Both the position numbers and the translations under genes were made by a program. Positions 1-7,865 of a stretch of DNA of 64,000 bases are shown piece after piece; position 1 is the first letter of the stretch; every line of letters starts with the position of its first letter. This DNA comes from Variovorax sp. OK212 (GTDB taxonomy: Bacteria; Pseudomonadota; Gammaproteobacteria; Burkholderiales; Burkholderiaceae_C): contig NZ_FOLP01000001.1 in NCBI RefSeq assembly GCF_900112425.1, positions 1,362,902-1,426,901 of the forward strand, given 5' to 3'. Under the pieces are notes generated by a model that worked only from the letters and a program-made list of their open reading frames with translations, did no database searches and was not told the DNA's origin.

Positions 1-512
1 TCACGGGCCGGCAGTGGGTCGGGCTGGTGCTGGGCTTCGCGGGGCTGGTGCTCGTGGTGGCGCGCAAGCTGGGGCAGGGCGCCGAGGTCAATGCGCTCAC
101 GATGGGGCTGGCGGTGATGGCGCTGCTGTCGATCACGGCGGGCACGCTGTACCAGAAGCGCTTCGTCGCGCCCTGCGACGTGCGCAGCGCCAGTGCGGTG
201 CAGATGGCCGCGGCGCTGCTGGTCACGCTGCCGTTCGCGGCCATGGAATCGCAGGGCATCGAATGGAACGCGTATTCCGGCGGGGCCATGGCCTGGTCGG
301 TGCTGGCGCTGTCCCTGGGCGGCAGCTCGCTGCTCTATATGTTGATACAGCGCGGCACGGCCACCGCGGTGACCAGCCTGCTGTACCTGGTGCCGCCGTG
401 CACGGCGGTGATGGCCTGGCTGCTGTTCTCGGAGCCGATCACGCTGGTGACGGTGCTGGGCATCGCGCTGACCGCGGCCGGCGTGAGCCTGGTGGTGCGC
501 GGCACGCGCTGA
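1..512 (+). CDS. DMT/EamA family transporter, C-terminal part (5' end outside window)
   Basis: The frame is already open at the window edge (first full codon at 3) and runs to TGA at 510-512, so the start lies upstream. About 169 residues are visible. They form five or so hydrophobic helices separated by short polar loops, including the late-helix stretch LLYLVPPCTAVMAWLLFSEP, which is typical of the second EamA repeat of drug/metabolite transporters. Such proteins are inner-membrane exporters of small metabolites; the substrate cannot be told from sequence. It ends with the short GTR tail and converges on the LysR gene downstream. Confidence 0.8.
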   Translation, partial: TGRQWVGLVLGFAGLVLVVARKLGQGAEVNALTMGLAVMALLSITAGTLYQKRFVAPCDVRSASAVQMAAALLVTLPFAAMESQGIEWNAYSGGAMAWSVLALSLGGSSLLYMLIQRGTATAVTSLLYLVPPCTAVMAWLLFSEPITLVTVLGIALTAAGVSLVVRGTR

Positions 513-547
513 GCGGCGCGCGTTCTTCTCTTTTCCCCGCTTCCCCT

Positions 548-1507
548 TCAGCGCGCGCCGGCCTTGCCCGGCTTCCACGGTTCGCCGCGAAACTGTTCCG
601 CCAGGTGGTCGACCAGCAGCCGCACGCGGCGTGGCGTCTTCGGCCGCCAGGGCGCGACCCAGTGGATGTCCGCCTCCGGCATGGCGTACTGCGGCAGCAC
701 GCGCACCAGTTCGCCGGTGGCCAGTTGCGGTGCGATGTCCCACAGGCTGCGCAGCATGACGCCGTGGCCGGCCAGGCACCAGTCGCGCACCATCTCGCCC
801 GAGTTGCTGGCCAGCGGCCCCTGCACGCGCGCGCGCGCCGTGCCGCCGTCGCGCGCGTGGCGCAGCGTCCACAACGCGTGCTGGCGCTGGCTGGGGTCGC
901 CGTTCTCGCGCGCGACCAGGCAGTCGTGCGAAGCCAGCGCCTCGACCGTGGCCGGCATGCCCCGGCGTTCCAGGTAGGCGGGTGACGCCGCCAGCACGCG
1001 CTGGTTGCGCGCGATGCGCCGCGAGACCCAGTCGGCCGCGTGGCGCTGCTGCACCGCCCACAGCCACACCGCGCCGTCGTAGCTTTCCGCGCCCAGGTCG
1101 GGCAGTTGCTCCGTCAGCATCAGCTCGATTCGCACGCCGGGGTGGCGCGCCTGGAAGCTGGCCAGCGACGGGCCGAGCCAGCGCCGGCCGAAGCCGAAGG
1201 TGGCGGCCAGGCGGATGGTGCCGGCCAGCTCGTTCTGGCGCTCCCCCAGTTCGCTTTCGAGCGCGGCGAAGCCGTCGAGCAAGCTGCGCGCGTGCACGCA
1301 CATGGCCTCGCCCTCGGTGGTGACGCTCAGTCGCCGCGTGGTGCGGTCGAACAGGCGCTGGCCCAGCCGGGCCTCGAGCGCGCCCAGCCGCTTGGTGACG
1401 ACCGAAGGCACCACGCCGAGCGTGTCGGCCGCGCCGACCAGGCTGCCCGCGTCGCGGATGGCGAGCACCAGGGCCAGGTCGCCGCGGTCCATCGAAGGAG
1501 GATTCAT
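548..1507 (-). CDS. LysR family transcriptional regulator
   Basis: A 319-residue protein with the LysR plan: an N-terminal winged helix-turn-helix (AIRDAGSLVGAADTLGVVPS, then RLGALEARLGQRLFDRTTR) and a C-terminal periplasmic-binding-like effector domain. I chose the ATG at 1507 because it gives the usual few residues before the helix-turn-helix; a longer frame from 1570 would overlap the promoter of the divergent gene, and MDRGD at 1492 is another possible start. No good ribosome binding site is visible for any of them. It is divergent from the hydrolase-tartrate dehydrogenase pair, so by the usual LysR logic it probably controls that pair; this is inference. Confidence 0.88.
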   Translation of the reverse strand: MNPPSMDRGDLALVLAIRDAGSLVGAADTLGVVPSVVTKRLGALEARLGQRLFDRTTRRLSVTTEGEAMCVHARSLLDGFAALESELGERQNELAGTIRLAATFGFGRRWLGPSLASFQARHPGVRIELMLTEQLPDLGAESYDGAVWLWAVQQRHAADWVSRRIARNQRVLAASPAYLERRGMPATVEALASHDCLVARENGDPSQRQHALWTLRHARDGGTARARVQGPLASNSGEMVRDWCLAGHGVMLRSLWDIAPQLATGELVRVLPQYAMPEADIHWVAPWRPKTPRRVRLLVDHLAEQFRGEPWKPGKAGAR

Positions 1508-1578
1508 GCCGAAATGGAAAGTATGAATTGGCTGATTGTTGCTTGATGATCGCAGGGGCGCAACGCACAATCGCCGAT

Positions 1579-2490
1579 GTGACGGCCTCCTTCCTTTCCC
1601 TTCCCACTTTCGACATCGAGCGCAACGGCGTGCGCATCCATGGCCGCATCGGCGGCAGCGGCGCGCCCCTGCTGCTGTTGCACGGTCATCCGCAGACGCA
1701 CGCGATCTGGCACCGCGTGGCGCCCGCGCTGGCCGAGCGCTTCACCGTGGTGGCCGTCGACCTGCGCGGCTACGGCGATTCGGGCCGGCCCGCGCCCGAT
1801 GCCGAGCACGCGGTCTACAGCAAGCGCGAGATGGCGCTCGATGCGCTCGCCGCCATGCGGCACCACGGTTTCGAGCGCTTCGGCGTGCTGGCGCACGACC
1901 GCGGCGCGCGCGTGGCGCACCGGCTCGCGGCCGACCATCCGGCGGCCGTCGAGCGCATGCTGCTGCTCGACATCGCGCCCACGCTCGCGATGTACGAGAA
2001 CACGTCGGAGGCCTTCGCCAAGGCGTACTGGCACTGGTTCTTCCTGATCCAACCGCCGCCGCTGCCCGAGGCGCTGATCGCCTCCGACCCCGTGCGCTAC
2101 ATCCGCAGCGTGATGGGCGGGCGGCACGCGGGGCTGGCGCCGTTCGCGCCCGAGGTGCTGGCCGAGTACGAGCGCTGCGCCGCCATCGCGGGCACCGCCG
2201 AATCCATCTGCGAGGACTACCGCGCCTCCGCCACCATCGACCTCGTGCACGACCGCGCCGACATCGCGGCCGGCCTGCAGCTGGCGCAGCCGCTGCGCGT
2301 GCTGTGGGGCGAGCACGGCGCCGTGGGCAAGGCCTTCGACGTGCTGGCGCTGTGGCGCGAGCGCGCCGCCGATGTCTCGGGCCGCGCGCTGCCGTGCGGC
2401 CACTACGTTCCCGAAGAAGCGCCCGGCGAATTGCTCGCCGAGGCGTTGAGCTTCTTTTCATCTACCCGACAAGCAGGAGCCAAACCATGA
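1579..2490 (+). CDS. Alpha/beta hydrolase, haloacetate (fluoroacetate) dehalogenase-like
   Basis: About 303 residues from the GTG at 1579; ATGs at 1528 and 1546 are alternative starts, but 1579 matches the N-terminal length I remember for fluoroacetate dehalogenases. The fold is marked by the oxyanion-hole motif LLLLHGHPQTH and the nucleophile motif AHDRGARVAHR. Counting from the GTG, the residues known for fluoroacetate dehalogenase all have counterparts: nucleophile Asp107, Arg108 and Arg111 (carboxylate binding), Asp131, His152-Trp153 and Tyr214 (halide pocket) and His275 (catalytic base). The family hydrolyses 2-haloacetates to glycolate through a covalent ester. Its stop overlaps the start of the tartrate dehydrogenase gene by four bases (ATGA), so the two are probably co-translated. 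An epoxide hydrolase role is the main alternative. Confidence 0.78.
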   Translation: MTASFLSLPTFDIERNGVRIHGRIGGSGAPLLLLHGHPQTHAIWHRVAPALAERFTVVAVDLRGYGDSGRPAPDAEHAVYSKREMALDALAAMRHHGFERFGVLAHDRGARVAHRLAADHPAAVERMLLLDIAPTLAMYENTSEAFAKAYWHWFFLIQPPPLPEALIASDPVRYIRSVMGGRHAGLAPFAPEVLAEYERCAAIAGTAESICEDYRASATIDLVHDRADIAAGLQLAQPLRVLWGEHGAVGKAFDVLALWRERAADVSGRALPCGHYVPEEAPGELLAEALSFFSSTRQAGAKP

Positions 2491-3572
2491 GCACCCAGAG
2501 AATCGCAGTCATCGCTGGTGACGGCATCGGCAAGGAAACCACGCCCGAGGGCCTGCGCGTGCTCGAGGCCGCGGCCACCAGGTTCGGCATCGACCTGAAG
2601 TTCGACCACTTCGACTTCTCGAGCTGGGACTACTGCGAGAAGCACGGCAAGATGCTGCCCGACGACTGGAAGGACCAGATCGGCGGCCATGACGCCATCT
2701 TCTTCGGCGCGGTCGGCTGGCCCGAGAAGATCGCCGACCACGTGTCGCTGTGGGGCTCGCTGCTGATGTTCCGCCGCGAGTTCGACCAGTACATCAACCT
2801 GCGTCCCGCGCGCCTGATGCCCGGCATCATCGCGCCCGTGGTGCGCCGCGACGGCACGCCGCGCGAGCCCGGCGAGATCGACATGTACATCGTGCGCGAG
2901 AACACCGAGGGCGAGTACTCGAGCATCGGCGGGCGCATGTACCAGGGCACGCCGCGCGAGATCGTGGTGCAGGAAACCGTGATGTCGCGCGTGGGCGTCG
3001 ACCGCGTACTGAAGTTCGCCTTCGAGCTTGCGCAGTCGCGCCCGAAGAAGCACCTCACCAGCGCCACCAAGTCGAACGGCATCTCGATCACCATGCCGTA
3101 CTGGGACGAGCGCGTGGCCGAGATGGGCAAGAACTACCCGGGCGTCACGCTCGACAAGTTCCACATCGACATCCTCACCGCGCACTTCGTGCAGCGTCCC
3201 GACTTCTTCGACGTGGTGGTGGCGAGCAACCTGTTCGGCGACATCCTGTCCGACCTGGGACCGGCGTGCACCGGCACCATCGGCATTGCGCCCAGCGCCA
3301 ACCTCAACCCCGAGCGCACCACGCCGTCCCTGTTCGAGCCGGTGCACGGCTCGGCGCCAGACATCGCGGGCAAGGGCATCGCCAACCCGATCGGGCAGAT
3401 CTGGTGCGGCGCGATGATGCTGGAATTCCTGGGCCACAAGCAGGCGCACGACGCCATCCTCTCGACCATCGAGAAGGTGCTGGCGCCCCAGAGCGGAGCG
3501 CCGCGCACCCCCGATATCGGTGGAAATGCGAGCACCAGCGACCTCGGAAAAGCGATCGCCGAAGCCCTTTGA
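2487..3572 (+). CDS. ttuC: Tartrate dehydrogenase / D-malate-type decarboxylating dehydrogenase
   Basis: A 361-residue NAD- and divalent-metal-dependent beta-decarboxylating dehydrogenase of the isopropylmalate/isocitrate dehydrogenase superfamily. Visible landmarks are the N-terminal IAVIAGDGIGKE nucleotide-fold start, the substrate arginines in the FRREFDQYINLRPARL stretch, YIVRENTEGEYSSIGGR, the metal-site segment VVASNLFGDILSDLGPA and the adenine-binding FEPVHGSAPDIAGKG. Length and these motifs fit the TtuC group, which oxidises tartrate and D-malate and can decarboxylate the product. The start is the ATG within the ATGA overlap with the upstream hydrolase, preceded by AAGCAGGAG. Co-transcription suggests the hydrolase makes a 2-hydroxy acid that is then oxidised, but the substrate is not proved. 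Confidence 0.88.
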   Translation: MSTQRIAVIAGDGIGKETTPEGLRVLEAAATRFGIDLKFDHFDFSSWDYCEKHGKMLPDDWKDQIGGHDAIFFGAVGWPEKIADHVSLWGSLLMFRREFDQYINLRPARLMPGIIAPVVRRDGTPREPGEIDMYIVRENTEGEYSSIGGRMYQGTPREIVVQETVMSRVGVDRVLKFAFELAQSRPKKHLTSATKSNGISITMPYWDERVAEMGKNYPGVTLDKFHIDILTAHFVQRPDFFDVVVASNLFGDILSDLGPACTGTIGIAPSANLNPERTTPSLFEPVHGSAPDIAGKGIANPIGQIWCGAMMLEFLGHKQAHDAILSTIEKVLAPQSGAPRTPDIGGNASTSDLGKAIAEAL

Positions 3573-3615
3573 ACAGCTTTGCGCCGCCTTCAAAAAAGAC
3601 TTCACGAAACGCCCC

Positions 3616-3800
3616 TAAAATCGCGCGCTCCGCTGATCTGCAAGGCCTCGTGTCTTATTGACACCCTGCAGACCAGTGGTTGTAATCCTCGCTGGCAGTG
3701 CGCTGCCGAGGCGTCAGTCCTGCCAGGTTCTTGAGTCCGCACACTTCGCGGCCAGGTCGCAGCTGACGGAAGCCGACCAACATTTTTCTGCAAGGGGCCC
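3616..3800 (+). promoter_or_regulatory. Promoter and structured leader of the HU gene
   Basis: A sigma70-like -10 (TAAAAT, 3616-3621) lies about 180 bases before the HU start, leaving an unusually long leader. The leader can fold: GTGTC at 3650-3654 pairs with GACAC at 3660-3664 inside an outer CTGCA/TGCAG pairing, and further GCAG/CTGC stems follow. Whether this structure has a regulatory role is unknown. No other gene is apparent between the tartrate dehydrogenase and HU. Confidence 0.5.
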
Positions 3801-3802
3801 TT

Positions 3803-4075
3803 GTGAACAAGACCGAACTGATTGAGCACATCGCAAAGAACGCCGATATTTCCAAAGCTGCAGCAACCCGTGCGCTCGAGTCCACCATTGGCGCTATTCG
3901 TACCACGCTCAAGAAGGGCGGCTCCGTTTCGCTCGTCGGTTTCGGCACTTTCGCAGTAGGCAAGCGCGCGGCCCGCACCGGCCGAAATCCCCGTACCGGC
4001 GACGCGATTAAAATCAAGGCCGCCAAGATTCCGAAGTTCCGTCCGGGCAAGGCGCTGAAAGACGCGCTCAACTAA
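3803..4075 (+). CDS. hupB: HU family DNA-binding protein
   Basis: A 90-residue nucleoid protein, the full normal length of HU. It begins [20 protein letters not shown], has the [20 protein letters not shown] turn and the conserved beta-arm [19 protein letters not shown] whose RNP tip intercalates DNA. It acts as a homodimer (or heterodimer with another HU) that bends and compacts DNA in the cytoplasm. Standing alone between a long leader and tRNA-Val, it is probably transcribed from its own promoter. The call is secure; whether alpha or beta type cannot be decided here. Confidence 0.96.
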   Translation: MNKTELIEHIAKNADISKAAATRALESTIGAIRTTLKKGGSVSLVGFGTFAVGKRAARTGRNPRTGDAIKIKAAKIPKFRPGKALKDALN

Positions 4076-4104
4076 GACGTTAGACTCGGAGAGTATTTCC
4101 GGTG

Positions 4105-4180
4105 GGGTGCTTAGCTCAGTTGGTAGAGCGGCGCCTTTACACGGCGTAGGTCGGGGGTTCGAGCCCCTCAGCACCCACCA
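4105..4180 (+). tRNA. tRNA-Val (anticodon TAC)
   Basis: A complete cloverleaf: acceptor GGGTGCT (4105-4111) pairs with AGCACCC (4170-4176), discriminator A, and CCA is encoded at 4178-4180. The D arm has AGCTCAGTTGGTAGAGC, the anticodon loop reads CTTTACACG with anticodon TAC, and the T arm has GGGGGTTCGAGCCCC. Length 76 with CCA. It lies between HU and ppiD and is followed by a terminator. Confidence 0.97.
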
Positions 4181-4192
4181 CCACCCGATGCA

Positions 4193-4220
4193 AAGGCGAA
4201 CCACAAGTTCGCCTTTTTTA
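4193..4220 (+). terminator. Intrinsic terminator after tRNA-Val
   Basis: The stem AGGCGAA / TTCGCCT with a CCACAAG loop is followed directly by a run of T (4213-4219). It ends the HU/tRNA-Val transcript before ppiD. Confidence 0.85.
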
Positions 4221-4257
4221 TTGCCGTCCGACATCCGTCGAAAAAGAGTGTTCAAGC

Positions 4258-6174
4258 ATGTTTGATTTCTTCCGCAAGTACAACAAGATCGTCATGATTT
4301 TCTTGTTCTTGCTGATCATTCCCTCGTTCGTGCTCTTCGGTGTCGAGCGCTACCAGGGCTCCGGCGGCGACGAGAAGGTTGCCCGCATCCAGGGCCACGA
4401 CATCACGCGTCCCGAGTGGGACCAGCAGCACCGCGTGGAGACGGACCGCATCCGCCAGCAGTCGCCCAACGTCGATCCGACGGTGCTCGACTCCGACGCG
4501 CTGCGCTATGCCACGCTGGAGCGCATGGTGCGCGACCGCGTGCTGGCCGCCGCCGCCGCGAAGACGAACATGACGGTTTCCGAAGACCGCCTGGCGCGCA
4601 TGTTCGCGCAGGACCCGGGCCTGGCCGCGTTCCGCACGCCCGACGGCAAGTTCGACCGCGACGCCTTCATGCGCGTGACCGGCCGCACGCCCGAGCAGTA
4701 CGAGGCTTCGGTGCGTTCCGACATGACAACGCAGCAGGTGCTGCTGGGCGTCTCGGGCACGGCCTTCACGCCGCCCGCGCTGGCCTCGACCACCATCAAC
4801 GCCTTCTACGACAGCCGCGAGATCCAGGTTGCCCGCTTCGCCCCCGACAGCTTCGCGTCGAAGGTCGCGGTGAGCGACGCCGACATCGAGTCCTACTACA
4901 AGGACCACATGGCGCAGTTCCAGGCGCCCGAGCGCGCGGACATCGAGTACCTGGTGCTCGACATCGAGGCCGCCAAGAAGAACATCGTGCTGAGCGACGC
5001 CGACCTGCAGACCTACTACAAGGACAACACCGCGCGCTTCGGCACGAAGGAAGAGCGCCGTGCGAGCCACATCCTGATCAATGCGCCGGCCAGCATGCCC
5101 GCCGCCGACCGCGAAAAGGCGAAGGCCAAGGCCGAACAGCTGCTGGCTGAAGTGAAGAAGGCGCCCAACACCTTCGCCGACGTGGCCCGCAAGAATTCCG
5201 ATGATGATTTGACTGCCAAGAACGGTGGTCAATTCGATATGGGGCCGAAGGGAAGTCTTGTTGCCAAACCACTGGACGACGCCGTGTTCGCGCTCAAGAA
5301 GGGTGAAATCAGCAGCCTGATCGAAACCGAATTCGGCTTTCACATTGTTCAGCTCAATGACATCAAGCCTGCCCAGGTGACCCCCTTCGAGCAGGTGCGT
5401 GCCACCATCGAGAACGAAGCGCGCGCGCAGCAGGCCACGCAGGAATTCGCGAAGGCGGCAGAGGTCTTCACCGATGCGGTCTACCAGTCGCCCGACAGCC
5501 TCAAGCCCGCCGCCGAGAAGCTGAAGCTCACGATCCAGACGGCCAAGAACGTTGCGCGCACCGCCGCGTCGGGTGCCGCCGGCGCGCTGGCCAGCCGCAA
5601 CTTCCTGAGCGCGCTGTTCGCGCCCGACTCGCTCGAGCGCAAGCAGAACACCGAGGCGATCGAAGTCGGCTCGAGCCAGCTGGCAGCAGGCCGCGTCACG
5701 CAGTACACGCCGGCGCATGCCGTGCCGCTGGCGGACGTGAAGGACAAGATCCGCGCCCAGCTCGTCACCGAGCGTGCCGCGGTGCTCGCGAAGACCGAAG
5801 GCGAAGCCAAGCTCGCCGCATGGACCGCGAAGGCAGATGGTGCAACGTTCGGCGCACCCGTGACGGTGTCGCGCCGCGAGGCCCAATCGCAGCCGCTGCC
5901 GGTCATCGACGCCGCGCTGCGTGCCGACGCCTCCAAGCTGCCGGCGCTCGTGGGCGTGGACCTGGGTGCGCAAGGCTATGTCGTGGTGCGCGTGACCAAG
6001 GTCGTGCCGCGCACGCCGCCGGCACCCGAACTCGCGAAGCAGGAACAGGCGCAGGTCGGCCAGTCGATCGCCGCCGCCGAAGATGCCGCCTACTACAACC
6101 TGCTGAAGGAACGCTTCAAGGCCGAGATCCTCGTGCCGAAGCCGGCGGACACGCTGCCCGTCGCGGGCCGCTGA
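4258..6174 (+). CDS. ppiD: PpiD-like membrane-anchored periplasmic folding factor (SurA N-terminal domain, parvulin PPIase)
   Basis: A 638-residue protein. Residues about 12-30 (IVMIFLFLLIIPSFVLFGV) form one membrane anchor, followed by a SurA_N-type chaperone region (AMRYATLERMVRDRVLAAAA-like helices) and a parvulin domain near residues 265-365 with the hallmark ASHILI start and GGQFDMGPKGSLVAKPLDDA and FGFHIVQL segments. The C-terminal third is another chaperone-like helical region. The family helps newly exported outer-membrane proteins leave the Sec translocon. It is monocistronic: a terminator lies on either side. Confidence 0.92.
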   Translation: MFDFFRKYNKIVMIFLFLLIIPSFVLFGVERYQGSGGDEKVARIQGHDITRPEWDQQHRVETDRIRQQSPNVDPTVLDSDALRYATLERMVRDRVLAAAAAKTNMTVSEDRLARMFAQDPGLAAFRTPDGKFDRDAFMRVTGRTPEQYEASVRSDMTTQQVLLGVSGTAFTPPALASTTINAFYDSREIQVARFAPDSFASKVAVSDADIESYYKDHMAQFQAPERADIEYLVLDIEAAKKNIVLSDADLQTYYKDNTARFGTKEERRASHILINAPASMPAADREKAKAKAEQLLAEVKKAPNTFADVARKNSDDDLTAKNGGQFDMGPKGSLVAKPLDDAVFALKKGEISSLIETEFGFHIVQLNDIKPAQVTPFEQVRATIENEARAQQATQEFAKAAEVFTDAVYQSPDSLKPAAEKLKLTIQTAKNVARTAASGAAGALASRNFLSALFAPDSLERKQNTEAIEVGSSQLAAGRVTQYTPAHAVPLADVKDKIRAQLVTERAAVLAKTEGEAKLAAWTAKADGATFGAPVTVSRREAQSQPLPVIDAALRADASKLPALVGVDLGAQGYVVVRVTKVVPRTPPAPELAKQEQAQVGQSIAAAEDAAYYNLLKERFKAEILVPKPADTLPVAGR

Positions 6175-6210
6175 GATACACGGCTGGCGTCGAGACGCCA
6201 AGCCCACCAA

Positions 6211-6236
6211 GCCCGAGCCATGGCTCGGGCTTTTTT
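6211..6236 (+). terminator. Intrinsic terminator after ppiD
   Basis: A 9-bp perfect palindromic stem, GCCCGAGCC / GGCTCGGGC around AT, followed by six T residues, 36 bases beyond the ppiD stop. Confidence 0.9.
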
Positions 6237-6319
6237 CATGGCGAGCGCCGATCCGATGCATTTGCTGGTCGTCGCACGAGGGACAAGCGGCGCCTGCGCT
6301 TCTTGCCAGAATCCCCGGC

Positions 6320-6994
6320 ATGGGAACCCTCTACCTCGTGCGCCACGGACAGGCCAGCTTCGGCGCTGCCGACTATGACAACCTGAGCGAGCTCGGGCAT
6401 CGGCAGTCGGTGCGGCTCGGCGAGTACTGGCGCGAGCGCGGCATGACGTTCGACGCGGTCATCACCGGCACGCTGAAGCGCCATCGCCAGACCTGGGAGG
6501 GCATTGCCAAGGGGTTGGGCCTGACGCGCGACGACGTGCTGCCGTGGCCCGGACTGAACGAGTACGACAGCGAGGCGCTCATCGCGACCATCCACGACGG
6601 CAAGCTCGAGAAGCCGGACTCGCCCGAGATGTACCGCCATCACTTCCGCTTGCTGCGTGAAGGCCTGGGCGCATGGATGCAGGCCAAGACGGCACCGGTC
6701 GGCATGCCGAGCTATGTCGACTTCCTGGGCGGCGTGACGACCGCGCTCGACCATGTGCGCGAGAGGCACCACGGTGCGAAAGTGCTGGTGGTGTCGAGCG
6801 GCGGGCCGATCAGCACCGCGGTCGGCCATGTGCTGGGCACGAGCGCGGAGACCACGATCGAGTTGAACCTGCGCATCCGCAATACCTCGGTGACGGAATT
6901 CGCGTTCACGCCCAAGCGGCACATGCTGGTGACCTACAACACGCTGCCTCACCTGGACGGGCCGGCGTACGAGGGGTGGGTGACTTACGCCTGA
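6320..6994 (+). CDS. Histidine phosphatase family protein (phosphoglycerate mutase-like)
   Basis: A 224-residue protein beginning MGTLYLVRHGQASFG; the RHG motif carries the phospho-accepting histidine. LSELGHRQSVRLGEYW, ITGTLKRHRQTWEGI and the late VLVVSSGGPIS are the other family landmarks. In the last one the usual catalytic His (GH or SHG) is replaced by VSSGG, so the second histidine is not in its standard place. The substrate is unknown; family members range from cofactor-dependent mutases to broad phosphatases. No operon partner on the same strand is adjacent. Confidence 0.85.
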   Translation: MGTLYLVRHGQASFGAADYDNLSELGHRQSVRLGEYWRERGMTFDAVITGTLKRHRQTWEGIAKGLGLTRDDVLPWPGLNEYDSEALIATIHDGKLEKPDSPEMYRHHFRLLREGLGAWMQAKTAPVGMPSYVDFLGGVTTALDHVRERHHGAKVLVVSSGGPISTAVGHVLGTSAETTIELNLRIRNTSVTEFAFTPKRHMLVTYNTLPHLDGPAYEGWVTYA

Positions 6995-7033
6995 GGTGTA
7001 CGTCGTGAGGCTGCTTGTGCTTCAGGTTGTGCT

Positions 7034-7414
7034 TCAGGCCTGCCAGACGCCGTAGCCGGCCTTGCGCAGCGCGATGCCGAGGTCGACCTCCATCAGCCGC
7101 GCGTCTTCGTAGGTCAGGGGGTTGTAGCGTTCGTAGAGCGCGGGCAGCAGGTGCAGGCCGAATTCCTGAACGAAGCTGTTGGCCTGGATGCCGGCCTTGT
7201 GCTTGTCGAAGCGGATGTCGGGGTCCAGCCCTGTCATGCCGACGTAGACGAAGGGCTTGCCGAGTTGGTAGTCGGGGTTGGCGCGCCTGAAGCGGCCGTT
7301 GTTCCAGACGCGGTCGTCGAGCTCGACCACATAGACGTGATGCCTGGCGCGCGGCTTGCGGGGCGTGGCTTTCGGGGTGGCCGCCCGCGCGACGCGGGGC
7401 GGCCGCGGAGGCAT
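7034..7414 (-). CDS. GIY-YIG nuclease-like small protein
   Basis: A 126-residue protein with a basic, Pro/Arg-rich N terminus (about 25 residues) and then a compact domain that reads like a divergent GIY-YIG fold: VYVVEL at 27-32 in place of GIY, KPFVYVGMTG at 53-62 in place of YIG, an arginine in DIRFDKHKAG and a glutamate in ARLMEVDLG at the positions expected for the catalytic pair. Such domains cleave DNA in repair, restriction or homing contexts; no such role can be assigned here. Its ATG overlaps the TGA of the upstream GlsB-like gene (TGATG), so the two are probably translated from one mRNA. Confidence 0.6.
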   Translation of the reverse strand: MPPRPPRVARAATPKATPRKPRARHHVYVVELDDRVWNNGRFRRANPDYQLGKPFVYVGMTGLDPDIRFDKHKAGIQANSFVQEFGLHLLPALYERYNPLTYEDARLMEVDLGIALRKAGYGVWQA

Positions 7415-7662
7415 CAGCTCTTGCGCTTGATGAGGCCGTAGAGGATCAGCAGCACGATCGCGCCCAGCACGGAAGCGATGAAGCCTGCACCCTGGCCGGC
7501 GGTGTACCAGCCGAGCGATTGGCCCACGTAGGTGACGATCAGCGAGCCCGCGATGCCGATGATGGTGGTGACGATGAAGCCCGCGGAATCGTCGCCCGGC
7601 TTGACGGCGCGTGCCACAAGACCCACGACGAACCCGATCAGAATAGTCCAGACGATGCTCAT
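7414..7662 (-). CDS. GlsB/YeaQ/YmgE family membrane protein
   Basis: An 82-residue hydrophobic protein, MSIVWTILIGFVVGLVARAV at the start, a Gly-rich second helix TTIIGIAGSLIVTYVGQ and a third helix near GFIASVLGAIVLLILYGLIK. This is the usual length and pattern of the transglycosylase-associated (GlsB/YeaQ) family, small inner-membrane proteins often induced by envelope or acid stress, function unclear. I chose the ATG at 7662 since AAAGGAA lies 8 bases upstream; a longer frame to 7725 lacks a ribosome binding site. The downstream GIY-YIG-like gene overlaps its stop. Confidence 0.85.
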   Translation of the reverse strand: MSIVWTILIGFVVGLVARAVKPGDDSAGFIVTTIIGIAGSLIVTYVGQSLGWYTAGQGAGFIASVLGAIVLLILYGLIKRKS

Positions 7663-7865
7663 GAAGAAATTCCTTTGGTGGTGAAGGGGAGTGGCCAATG
7701 CCGAGCCCGCCTGCGCGAGCCGCATTCATGATAGCGGAGCGATTTGCGCGCGAGTGTCGCCAACGCAGATGAAACGCAGACGCGAGAATTTTTACCCGGT
7801 GCCGTGACGCCGGGCCTGCGCGGCGTCCTACAGATGCGCGGCAAACGCCGCGGTACACCCTGTGC

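Noticed and set aside
1493..1522. GAAGGAGG six bases before an ATG on the plus strand, looking like a ribosome binding site
   Set aside because: The frame from that ATG (1506) stops after six codons and lies inside the start of the LysR gene; chance.
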